Shown: in pieces, positions 8,390 through 15,703 of the stretch | Layout: each line of letters starts with the position of its first letter | How positions within the stretch are numbered: position 1 is the stretch's first letter | Source of the DNA: CAZOVB01 sp964583095 | GTDB lineage: Bacteria > Planctomycetota > Phycisphaerae > SM23-33 | NCBI GenBank assembly: GCA_964583095.1 | Contig: CAZOVB010000070.1 | Span: 1-22,484 of the forward strand | Direction of reading: 5' to 3' | Length of the DNA stretch: 22,484 nucleotides | Position numbers and translations under genes: made by a program | Notes under the pieces: generated by a model | Databases searched by the model: none | Told to the model about the DNA's origin: nothing | Seen by the model: only the letters and a program-made list of their open reading frames with translations

Positions 8390-9330
8390 CCGACCCAGCC
8401 GCTGTCAATCCATCCGATGGCCTGCTCCTGCCCGGCCTCGACGGGACCAACCCGCTCGGGTTCCTGGCAGCACTGGGGCTTTTCCGTGTGATTGATGCAT
8501 CCAACGATCCCGGGCAGATACGCTTGCGGTGGACATCCGCCAACGGGACCTGGGTCCCTGCACTCATCGGATCGGATCTCAGCCAAGAGTCATTGCCCCA
8601 ACTGCTAATGGACAAGCTATCAGAAAAGATTGATGAGCACCCTGTCCGTATCCTCAACGATTTGAGCGTGGATGACCCAACACCGCGATTCGACTTGTTT
8701 CAGCAACATGCTCAAGATGCCCGTGCCAACAGCCGAACCGATACCGACTGGCTCGCCGCCCTCGCCAGCGACATCATCCCCTCGTCTGCCATCAACCAAC
8801 TGCAAACCACAAGACGCGACTACTTCTACGGCAATCTCAGTTCGGTCATCGAAAGAACCAAGATCGAGCATCTGAGGCGGGCGATCTTTGCCCCCTGGGA
8901 TTATGCCGATCCGCTGGACAACCAATCCCTGCACTTGGAGCCGAGCGAAGACCGTCGCCACGCTCATCAATGGAATAAGCCCGCTGGTGATCCGGATCGT
9001 AAGAAGACCGGTGGGATGCTCGGGGCCAATCGCTTGGCCATTGAAGCGTTCGCGTTGTTCTCCTCGCTGCCGAACGGCGACGCGCTACGCACAATCGGCT
9101 TTACAGGCCAGCGAAGTCACAACACCCGCTGGACCTGGCCAATCTGGAATGTACCGCTCTCATTGCCTGTCGTATGGTCACTCCTGATGCTGCCGGAGCT
9201 TCAGCATGAAAAAGTGAGTTTCGACGCCTGCGAACGGATGCGCCGTCGTGGGATTGTGGCGGCCCTCCGCACGTCACGCATTCTTGTCGGAAAAACACCT
9301 AACTTCACCCCCGCTCAGAGTATCGCATGA
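8386..9330 (+). CDS. Type I-G Cas8-like candidate or Cas3-extension family protein (314 aa)
   Basis: This gene lies between cas3 and cas4-cas1, overlaps the cas3 stop by 4 nt, and has a strong AGGAGGTG site 5 nt before its ATG. Its N-terminus (GLLLPGLDGTNPLGFLAALG) resembles the opening of I-G subunits of the Csx17/Csb3 group. Later landmarks are TRRDYFYGNL, a basic loop rich in Arg/His/Lys around residues 188-207 (RRHAHQWNKP, RKKTGG), and GANRLAIEAFALFSSLP. Classical Csx17 is much longer (about 700 residues), so this is a short relative, a Csb3-type subunit, or a member of a family described as an extension of Cas3. By position it could be the large subunit that recognises the PAM, but that is inference. 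No catalytic motif is seen. Confidence 0.7.
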   Translation: MTDPAAVNPSDGLLLPGLDGTNPLGFLAALGLFRVIDASNDPGQIRLRWTSANGTWVPALIGSDLSQESLPQLLMDKLSEKIDEHPVRILNDLSVDDPTPRFDLFQQHAQDARANSRTDTDWLAALASDIIPSSAINQLQTTRRDYFYGNLSSVIERTKIEHLRRAIFAPWDYADPLDNQSLHLEPSEDRRHAHQWNKPAGDPDRKKTGGMLGANRLAIEAFALFSSLPNGDALRTIGFTGQRSHNTRWTWPIWNVPLSLPVVWSLLMLPELQHEKVSFDACERMRRRGIVAALRTSRILVGKTPNFTPAQSIA

Positions 9331-9333
9331 ACC

Positions 9334-11115
9334 ATGGAAGAAACCGGTCGCCATACAAATGGAGCAACTTCCGACGCCATCTCCGCAGGCGGAAGGGCCG
9401 CCCCCGACCCCCTTCCCGTGCGGATGCTTAACGAGTATGCCTATTGCCCGCGGCTTTTTCATTTGATGCACGTCCAAGGCCGATGGGCGGACAATGCCTA
9501 CACACAGCAGGGCCGCAACGTCCATCGCCGCGTAGACCAGCTCGACCACGTCCTGCCTGATGCCGATGCGCCTGACGATCAGGCCAACGCATCTCCTACT
9601 GACGAGGCCGACCCCCAAGAACCACCCGGCGACGAGCCGCCCGACATCGCCCGCTCCGTGCCTCTCGGCAGCGAGGCCCTCGGCCTGACCGCCAAGCTCG
9701 ACCTGGTCTCCACCGTCGATGACCAGGCCGTCCCCGTCGAAACCAAGCGAGGCCGCGTGCCAGACAACGAGCATCGCTGTTGGGAACCCGAACGCGTTCA
9801 GCTCATGGCCCAGGGGCTACTCCTCCGCGAACACGGCTACACGACAGACCACGGCGTGCTCTACTTCGCCGCCTCACGCACCCGCGTCGACGTTCCCTTC
9901 ACGGACGAGCTTGAGGCCCGTACTCGCCAGCTCATCGACCAGGCCCGCCAGGCCACAAATACTACCACACTTCCGCCCCCGCTCGATGACAGCCCCAAGT
10001 GCCCCGGCTGTTCGCTGGCGGGCATCTGCCTCCCCGACGAAACCTGCGCACTGACGCAGCCTCAGGATGATGCAACCCCGCCAGACGTTCGACGCCTTTT
10101 TCCCATCCGCGACGACGCCCTCCCGCTCTACGTTCAGGAGCAGGGGGCCACCGTCGGCAAGCACGGCCTGGGCCTGGTCATCCGCAAGGGTAAGGAAAAG
10201 CTCGGCTCGACCGGCATCAAGGACATCAGCCAACTGGTCCTCTGCGGCAGCGTCACCGTCACCGCCCAAGCCCTCAACTGGCTCTGCCGCGAGGGCATCC
10301 CCATCGTTCACCTCACCACCGGCCATTGGTTCTGTGGCATCACGACTGGCATTACGATCCGCAATGCCTACGCACGCGTCGCTCAATACAAGGCCGCTGC
10401 CGACCCCGCCAAGTGCCTGGCCTTCGCTGAGGCCATCGTCGCCGCCAAAGGCGCAAACCAGCGGACCATGCTTCGCCGAAACGCCACCCTGACAACGGCC
10501 GCTGACCTCGACCAGATGGCCCAATTGCTTGGCAAGGTCGCCGGCGCCCCGTCTTGCGAGCACCTGCTGGGTCTGGAAGGCAACCTTGCCGCCCGCTACT
10601 ACGCGAACTTCGCCGGCCTGCTGTCGCCTCGGGATTTTGACGCAGACTGGGACTTCACAACACGCAACCGCCGACCGCCCAAAGACCCCGTCAATGCCTT
10701 GCTCTCCTTCGGCTATGCCATGCTCGCCAAGGAAGCCACCGTCGCCTTGCTGGCCGAAGGTCTCGACCCCTGGTGGGGGCTCTACCATAAGCCCCGTCAC
10801 GGCAGGCCCGCTCTGGCCCTGGACCTCATGGAAGAGTTCCGACCGCTCGTGGTCGACTCGGCCGTCATCACCGCTATCAACACCGGCATGGTCTCGGCCA
10901 GGGATTTTCAGCGCTCCCAGGCCGCCTGTCTGCTGACCGACACCGGCCGAAAGGCCTTCATCCGCGCCTATGAAGCCCGCTTCGACCAGCTCGTCACGCA
11001 TCCGGTTTTCGACTACCGATGCTCGTGGCGGTCCATCCTCCGCCTCCAGGCCCGGTTGCTCGCAAAATGGCTTGCCGGCGACATCCCGGAGTATACCGGC
11101 ATGACCACACGCTGA
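9334..11115 (+). CDS. cas4-cas1: Cas4-Cas1 fusion protein
   Basis: This 593-residue protein joins a Cas4 exonuclease (about residues 28-240) to the Cas1 integrase (about 260-593), the arrangement typical of type I-G. Cas4 landmarks are the first cysteine in YAYCPR (C38), the RecB-type residues D123 (KLDLV) and E136/K138 (PVETKRG), and the iron-sulphur cysteines C223, C226, C232, perhaps with C238 as well. An acidic, proline-rich stretch (about 75-107) interrupts Cas4. Cas1 catalytic residues are E415 (LLGLEGNLAARYY), H485 (WGLYHKPRHG) and the DLMEEFRP acidic residues (497-501). Together with Cas2 it selects, trims and integrates new spacers. It starts 3 nt after the preceding stop; no clear ribosome site is visible, so it probably depends on coupling. 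Confidence 0.95.
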   Translation: MEETGRHTNGATSDAISAGGRAAPDPLPVRMLNEYAYCPRLFHLMHVQGRWADNAYTQQGRNVHRRVDQLDHVLPDADAPDDQANASPTDEADPQEPPGDEPPDIARSVPLGSEALGLTAKLDLVSTVDDQAVPVETKRGRVPDNEHRCWEPERVQLMAQGLLLREHGYTTDHGVLYFAASRTRVDVPFTDELEARTRQLIDQARQATNTTTLPPPLDDSPKCPGCSLAGICLPDETCALTQPQDDATPPDVRRLFPIRDDALPLYVQEQGATVGKHGLGLVIRKGKEKLGSTGIKDISQLVLCGSVTVTAQALNWLCREGIPIVHLTTGHWFCGITTGITIRNAYARVAQYKAAADPAKCLAFAEAIVAAKGANQRTMLRRNATLTTAADLDQMAQLLGKVAGAPSCEHLLGLEGNLAARYYANFAGLLSPRDFDADWDFTTRNRRPPKDPVNALLSFGYAMLAKEATVALLAEGLDPWWGLYHKPRHGRPALALDLMEEFRPLVVDSAVITAINTGMVSARDFQRSQAACLLTDTGRKAFIRAYEARFDQLVTHPVFDYRCSWRSILRLQARLLAKWLAGDIPEYTGMTTR

Positions 11116-11129
11116 GGACAAGAACCCAC

Positions 11130-11417
11130 GTGCGAAAACGATACCTCATCGCGTATGATGTGGCGGACGACAAGCGTCGCAACGGCATCTTCAAGGTCCT
11201 CATGGGCAACGGCGATCATGTGCAGTTCAGCGTCTTTATCTGCCAGCTCAACGCCGTGGAACTGGAGCGGGTCAAAGGCAGCCTGCGCGAACATGTCAAT
11301 GTCCGGCAGGACCAGGTCGTCATCCTGGACCTGGGCCCGGCCGACAGCGAGTTGGCGAACCGGCTCGAGTGCATCGGCAGGAGCTACACGCCGCCCGCCA
11401 GGGTGCTGGTGATTTGA
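11130..11417 (+). CDS. cas2: Cas2
   Basis: This 95-residue protein has the Cas2 ferredoxin-like pattern: RYLIAYDVADDKRRNGIFKVL at the N-terminus with the conserved aspartate of the first strand at residue 10, VQFSVFICQLNAVELERV in the centre, and a C-terminal strand ending PPARVLVI. Cas2 dimerises and bridges two Cas1 dimers during spacer integration. The likely start is GTG 11130, because no ATG occurs before the first strand and the open frame upstream lies inside cas4-cas1. A TGAGG sequence lies 12 nt upstream, overlapping the cas4-cas1 stop. It is the last gene of the operon; the CRISPR leader follows. Confidence 0.93.
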   Translation: MRKRYLIAYDVADDKRRNGIFKVLMGNGDHVQFSVFICQLNAVELERVKGSLREHVNVRQDQVVILDLGPADSELANRLECIGRSYTPPARVLVI

Positions 11418-11420
11418 CGT

Positions 11421-11463
11421 TTCGAGCGGTCCGGTGAGCGAGATTTCCCGGCCGCCGCTCGAA
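11421..11463. repeat. 9-bp perfect inverted repeat in the leader, directly after cas2
   Basis: TTCGAGCGG (11421-11429) pairs perfectly with CCGCTCGAA (11455-11463); an inner CCGG/CCGG pair (11431-11434, 11448-11451) can extend the hairpin. It sits 3 bp after the cas2 stop, so it could help end the cas transcript or protect its 3' end. No T-tract follows, so it is not a standard intrinsic terminator. A third copy of CCGCTCGAA occurs at 11537-11545. Confidence 0.6.
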
Positions 11464-11540
11464 CCTATTGAAAAGTAAAGAGGTTACAAATGATATGGAC
11501 CCAGGAGAGACATCAGAAAACGCAGCGTTTTGGCAACCGC

Positions 11541-11569
11541 TCGAAAACGGCCTCGCAAGTCGTTATAGT
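11541..11569 (+). promoter_or_regulatory. Candidate sigma-70 promoter for the pre-crRNA
   Basis: TCGAAA (11541-11546) and TATAGT (11564-11569) are separated by 17 bp, matching 4 of 6 and 5 of 6 positions of the -35 and -10 consensus. Transcription would begin about 15 nt before repeat 1. The -35 overlaps the third copy of the CCGCTCGAA motif, so a protein binding that motif could control the array. A second, weaker pair (TTGAAA 11468-11473, TGATAT 11491-11496, also 17-bp spacing) lies upstream. Confidence 0.45.
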
Positions 11570-11591
11570 GACACTGGATGCGAGAGCGAGT

Positions 11592-13654
11592 ATTTCCGCC
11601 CCTTCACAGGGGCGGCCCCATTGAAGCATGACCGCACCTGCGATGCCATCAGGGACTCGGCCTATTTCCGCCCCTTCACAGGGGCGGCCCCATTGAAGCT
11701 CTCTCAACTTATACTGGTATTATACCGTATCCGGTTATTTCCGCCCCTTCACAGGGGCGGCCCCATTGAAGCGACGTGCCGCTCCCGCTCAAACGATGGG
11801 AGATCGGCATTTCCGCCCCTTCACAGGGGCGGCCCCATTGAAGCAGCGTGTAGGACAGGCTCCTGTCGCGAAACTCCCGCATTTCCGCCCCTTCACAGGG
11901 GCGGCCCCATTGAAGCAGGACCTTCCACCTACCCGACACCTGGGCCCTGACCAATTTCCGCCCCTTCACAGGGGCGGCCCCATTGAAGCCATTTCAGGGA
12001 TTTTGGCCTTAGCCGTTACGTGGATCATTTCCGCCCCTTCACAGGGGCGGCCCCATTGAAGCGATTGTGGCGCCATCCGGCGTGGGCAAAACCGCCGCGA
12101 TATTTCCGCCCCTTCACAGGGGCGGCCCCATTGAAGCCGATCATCGGGGTTTCCCTTCTCGTGTGTTTTCCGGCATTTCCGCCCCTTCACAGGGGCGGCC
12201 CCATTGAAGCCGGTAGCGGCTGGAGGTCAGGGAATGGGCGGTGGCGCATTTCCGCCCCTTCACAGGGGCGGCCCCATTGAAGCCTGGTGGCCTGGCCGGT
12301 TTCCTGTGACACCAGGAGATTTCCGCCCCTTCACAGGGGCGGCCCCATTGAAGCTCGCTGGAGTCCTGGGTCCTCTGGGCGTCGAATTCGGCATTTCCGC
12401 CCCTTCACAGGGGCGGCCCCATTGAAGCAAGCACGAGTTCCTCAGCTCCCAGTTCGATCTCTACGAATTTCCGCCCCTTCACAGGGGCGGCCCCATTGAA
12501 GCGTTTACGGGCATGGTTATTCCGTCATACATGTTCATCATTTCCGCCCCTTCACAGGGGCGGCCCCATTGAAGCCAGGCCCGCTGGATGGCGGATCGAT
12601 ACGAGTCGGCCCATTTCCGCCCCTTCACAGGGGCGGCCCCATTGAAGCCCGTCGCCGGATCGCATGGCATGTCCCACGCCGCTATTTCCGCCCCTTCACA
12701 GGGGCGGCCCCATTGAAGCGTAAAGGCGGTTCCGGCAGCGAGGACGATCTCGTCATTTCCGCCCCTTCACAGGGGCGGCCCCATTGAAGCCCTCGTGTTG
12801 GGCGGCGTAGTGGGCGGCGGCGATTTTATTTCCGCCCCTTCACAGGGGCGGCCCCATTGAAGCAAGGATTTCCCGAATCCGCTGTGGACCTGGATATCAT
12901 TTCCGCCCCTTCACAGGGGCGGCCCCATTGAAGCATCGGGTTCGGTCTCGTCTCCGCTCTCCGGCTCCTCATTTCCGCCCCTTCACAGGGGCGGCCCCAT
13001 TGAAGCGCGCATAAGGTCAAACGATCCGTTTCCGGAATCGGCGGATTTCCGCCCCTTCACAGGGGCGGCCCCATTGAAGCGATTTCGTCGAGACACCCGC
13101 GGCGAATCCCAACGGACATTTCCGCCCCTTCACAGGGGCGGCCCCATTGAAGCGATTGATGGCTGAGAATATCGGCGGAGCGGACCTGTTATTTCCGCCC
13201 CTTCACAGGGGCGGCCCCATTGAAGCGTATCGTCCTCGACGGTCATCGTTCCGCCAGTTGGATTTCCGCCCCTTCACAGGGGCGGCCCCATTGAAGCTTC
13301 ATCGTTCGGTCCTTTCAGGTTGGGTTTCGGGCCATTTCCGCCCCTTCACAGGGGCGGCCCCATTGAAGCATCGTCGGTCCTAAGGCATTCTCCGCGTTCC
13401 TACGTATTTCCGCCCCTTCACAGGGGCGGCCCCATTGAAGCATGGGATTCCCGCTTCCGTCGGCCGGACGCTCGCAGGACATTTCCGCCCCTTCACAGGG
13501 GCGGCCCCATTGAAGCCTGCTCGTGGTGACCGCCGTGCCCAGCCAGGAGCCAAATTTCCGCCCCTTCACAGGGGCGGCCCCATTGAAGCGTACGTAAGGG
13601 TCCTCGTCGGAGGGAGCGGACCGCATTTCCGCCCCTTCACAGGGGCGGCCCCAT
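11592..13654 (+). CRISPR. CRISPR array, 29 repeats of 36 bp, 28 spacers of 35-39 bp
   Basis: Twenty-eight full 36-bp repeats, identical as far as I can see, and one truncated repeat. The repeat opens ATTTCCGCCCC, has TTCACAGGGGCGG in the middle and ends CCCCATTGAAGC. Repeat starts: 11592, 11664, 11737, 11809, 11881, 11954, 12027, 12102, 12175, 12248, 12319, 12393, 12467, 12540, 12613, 12684, 12755, 12828, 12899, 12971, 13045, 13118, 13191, 13262, 13334, 13406, 13481, 13554, 13625. The last keeps only its first 30 bases. CCGCCCC (repeat positions 5-11) pairs with GGGGCGG (18-24) around a 6-nt loop, the likely Csb2 processing hairpin. I see no duplicate spacers. Full-length uniform repeats and intact adaptation genes suggest the array is, or recently was, active. 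Confidence 0.99.
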
Positions 13655-14065
13655 GCGGAGATGCGACGATCCGACATCAAGGGCTTCTTCGGGCGTGCCG
13701 ATGAACTCGCCGGAGCGGAACACGCACGGCTCGTAGCGGTCGTTACTGTAGGTGTAGTAAGCCAGGCTCCAGCGGTCTTCGGCACCGAAGTAACGCAGGC
13801 GCACCAGATGGACGGGTATCTGCTGCAACCGTTCGATCATCTCCTCGCGTGTCTCGCCCCAATCCTTCGGCGGCCAGCCCTTGGGCACATCCGGCTCGAC
13901 ATAGGCGTCGATGTAGCACAGCGCCCCGCGGAATCGGATGTTCAGCGATGTATACCGGCCGGCATAGTGCTTCTCCGCGTGGGCAAGGATTCGTCGGCGC
14001 GTGCGTTCGCGCACGGCTTCGGGAATCTTCGTGCCGCCGGAATGGGGATTGAATCCCCAAGGCAT
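13637..14065 (-). CDS. Hypothetical protein whose 3' end runs into the last CRISPR repeat
   Basis: This 142-residue protein has a perfect AGGAGGTGA ribosome site 7 nt before its ATG, so it is probably translated. It is soluble and mixed in charge, with segments RTRRRILAHAEKHYAGRY, FRGALCYIDAYVEPDVP, EEMIERLQQIPVHLVRLRYFG, WSLAYYTYSNDRYEPCVF and EFIGTPEEALDVGSSHL. It looks like a conserved hypothetical protein, but I cannot name a family. Its last residues (MGPPL) and its TGA are encoded by the antisense of the truncated terminal repeat, so the native C-terminus and stop have been replaced. The loss is probably small, because homolog-like sequence continues to the junction. It starts 36 nt after the upstream HEAT/SEC-C gene stop, as in an operon. 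Confidence 0.7.
   Translation of the reverse strand: MPWGFNPHSGGTKIPEAVRERTRRRILAHAEKHYAGRYTSLNIRFRGALCYIDAYVEPDVPKGWPPKDWGETREEMIERLQQIPVHLVRLRYFGAEDRWSLAYYTYSNDRYEPCVFRSGEFIGTPEEALDVGSSHLRMGPPL
14043..14059. repeat. 17-nt near-perfect palindrome at the start of the hypothetical gene
   Basis: TGGGGATT (14043-14050) and AATCCCCA (14052-14059) are perfect inverted 8-bp arms with one base between. It covers codons 3-8 of the 142-residue protein (TGG GGA TTC AAT CCC CA in sense). Such tight symmetry suits a dimeric DNA-binding protein better than an RNA hairpin. It may be chance from the WGFNP codons. Confidence 0.25.
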
Positions 14066-14101
14066 CTTGTCACCTCCTGGCAGGAACTGCAGTCGCCGCG
14101 C

Positions 14102-14962
14102 TTAACGTCCGCAACACTTCTTGGATTTCTTGCCGCTGCCGCAGGGGCAGGGATCATTTCGGCCGACTTTGCCGGAAGAGCGTATCGTCGCCGAGCCATC
14201 GCGACGGGCCACGTTGTCGGACTCGGATGCCGGCGCCAGAAAACCCGGGAACGCGCTTCGGGATGCCAACTCCTCCGGCACGAGTCCCAATCCCTCAACG
14301 CCCAGTTCCTGGCGCACCGTGTTCCAACATCCATTGACGGTAAGGTCCACGCGATTGGCGGCATGTGCCCGCTCGATCAGTTCAGCCGCTTCGACAGCCT
14401 GCATGTCGAGAAGATAACTGATGATAAAGGCGTTGACAGTCTCGTCCGTGTCTTGGAATCGCGACAGCGTATCACACATGCCCGCCAGGATATCGTCGCG
14501 CATCTCCGGATGGCATGTCGCCAATTCTTGCAGAGCGTGTGCCGCCGCAACCCGCGCGAACACCTCATGTTCATCATTTGACAGATACTCGCTAAGAGGC
14601 TTCAATGTCGCCGGCCCGATCCGCGAACAAATATGCGGAAATTCACTCAGAAACCAATCGTCGCCTCCCTTGGCCAAAGGATCCATAAGGTTCAGCAGCG
14701 GTCGTATGGCCTGCTCTGACCGCAACTGTCCCAGGCACCGCCAGGCGTGAATCGGCGCATAGCCGGCCACGAAGTTCTTATCGTCCGGCCAGTCGATGGG
14801 CTCGGCCCACTCCAATGCAATCGTCACGAGTTCCGGAGTGTCCTCAGCCGTGACGGCGAGCTGGGCAAGGTAATCGACCTCGCCGGTTTCCCATCGCCAT
14901 GTCTTTCGAGGATCACCGAACTGTTCCAGTCGGCTTCGCAGGGGTGTGTTCGCTGAATTCAT
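14102..14962 (-). CDS. HEAT-like helical repeat protein with C-terminal SEC-C zinc motif
   Basis: This 286-residue protein has an alpha-helical body built of repeat-like segments (APIHAWRCLGQL, AIRPLLNLMDPLA, FARVAAAHALQELA, DDILAGMCDTLSRF, VNAFIISYLLDMQAVEAAEL), resembling HEAT-type or DUF1186-like proteins. The extreme C-terminus, GRNDPCPCGSGKKSKKCC, is a SEC-C motif with the CxC...CC zinc ligands found at the end of SecA and many uncharacterised proteins. It probably mediates protein contacts; its partner is unknown. I chose ATG 14962; the upstream ribosome site is weak (AAAAGTGAT). The BON gene upstream ends only 2 nt before this start, and its last 16 codons seem to be this gene's former upstream region. 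Confidence 0.8.
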   Translation of the reverse strand: MNSANTPLRSRLEQFGDPRKTWRWETGEVDYLAQLAVTAEDTPELVTIALEWAEPIDWPDDKNFVAGYAPIHAWRCLGQLRSEQAIRPLLNLMDPLAKGGDDWFLSEFPHICSRIGPATLKPLSEYLSNDEHEVFARVAAAHALQELATCHPEMRDDILAGMCDTLSRFQDTDETVNAFIISYLLDMQAVEAAELIERAHAANRVDLTVNGCWNTVRQELGVEGLGLVPEELASRSAFPGFLAPASESDNVARRDGSATIRSSGKVGRNDPCPCGSGKKSKKCCGR

Positions 14963-14964
14963 GA

Positions 14965-15657
14965 TCACTTTTCTACCGGAATCTCCCGCATGCCACAATG
15001 GTTGGTGCGGAAATAGGGAACGGTACCCCGCAGGGTGACCGTGCTTCCCACGACGTCAACGGAGACGTCGAAGGAAGAGACGCGCGGGTCGAACAGCAAT
15101 GCATCCTTCACCGCGTCCTTGATCTCGTCTGCGGACTTGGCGACGTACTTGTCCTTGCGGAGTTCCTCATCCCGAGCCCACCGGTCCACGTCGAGACCCT
15201 CCACATTGACCGATTCCACGCCGGCGACCCAGGCGTCGTAGCGAGCTTGGCGTTTTTCGGCAGCGCTGCCGACCGTACCGGTGAGCCTCACCTGCCCATT
15301 GTCGACCTGTACATCGATCAATCCGTCGTCCACCAAGGTGTCCCACTGCAGGGTCTTCTCGATGTCGGCCTTGATCTCGGCGTCGCTGCGTTCCACCTCG
15401 TAATCGATATCGATATCGTTCGTGAGACCGGTCACGCCCCGGACGCCTTTGGCAACCTTGGCGGCCAGTTCCTTCTCGGCGAAGGACTCGACGGTTCCGG
15501 TCAGCGTAACGACGCCATCATTCACGGCGACGTCGATCTCGTATGATTCGGTCGCCCTGTCGGTCGCCAGCGCCATCACGATGTCCGTGGATATCTGGGC
15601 ATCGGTTCTGTCCACCAGCGGCTCCAGCGACTGTGATCCCGAAGGTCAAAATGCCAT
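14965..15657 (-). pseudogene. BON-domain protein gene, in-frame stop at codon 4 and C-terminus lost
   Basis: The reading frame encodes two full BON domains (VAVNDGVVTLTGTVESF..., VQVDNGQVRLTGTVGSA...) and the start of a third (STVTLRGTVP). BON domains bind lipids or envelope components and occur in OsmY-like stress proteins. A strong AAGGAG lies 6 nt before ATG 15657, but this start reads Met-Ala-Phe-stop, with TGA at 15646-15648. Beyond the stop the same frame runs on into the BON sequence. Translation could begin instead at GTG 15615 (216 residues), which lacks a good ribosome site. After RGTVP (about 15016) the sequence no longer resembles BON and ends 16 residues later, so about 30 residues of domain three are missing. 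It may be a decayed copy of the intact BON gene at 16191-16874. Confidence 0.6.
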
Positions 15658-15703
15658 GGTGTTCTCCTTGTTCACGGCGTTCACTGCACTTGTTCGTTAG
15701 TTC

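Larger units (their letters stand above)
11418..11591 (+). promoter_or_regulatory. CRISPR leader
   Basis: This 174-bp stretch separates cas2 from the first repeat and has no plausible gene. It lies at the 5' side of the array as judged by two signs: repeats end in ATTGAAGC, close to the ATTGAAAC that forms the 5' crRNA handle in many type I systems, and the degenerate repeat is at the opposite end. It contains a hairpin-forming inverted repeat, a third copy of the same 9-nt motif, and a promoter-like pair just before repeat 1. Confidence 0.75.

Noticed and set aside
9874..11121. Long minus-strand frame (415 codons) opposite cas4-cas1
   Set aside because: It is an antisense shadow in GC-rich DNA; cas4-cas1 on the plus strand has all catalytic residues.
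11468..13785. Many open frames through the CRISPR array on both strands, with recurring peptides such as FRPFTGAAPLK and LQWGRPCEGAE
   Set aside because: They are translations of the 36-bp repeats, which lack stops in several frames; no ribosome sites or protein-like spacers support them.
1608..14065. Idea that the left remnant and the right 142-residue protein are two halves of one gene split by the CRISPR module
   Set aside because: The right protein looks nearly complete up to the junction, and nothing seen links its sequence to the left fragment; kept only as a synteny test.
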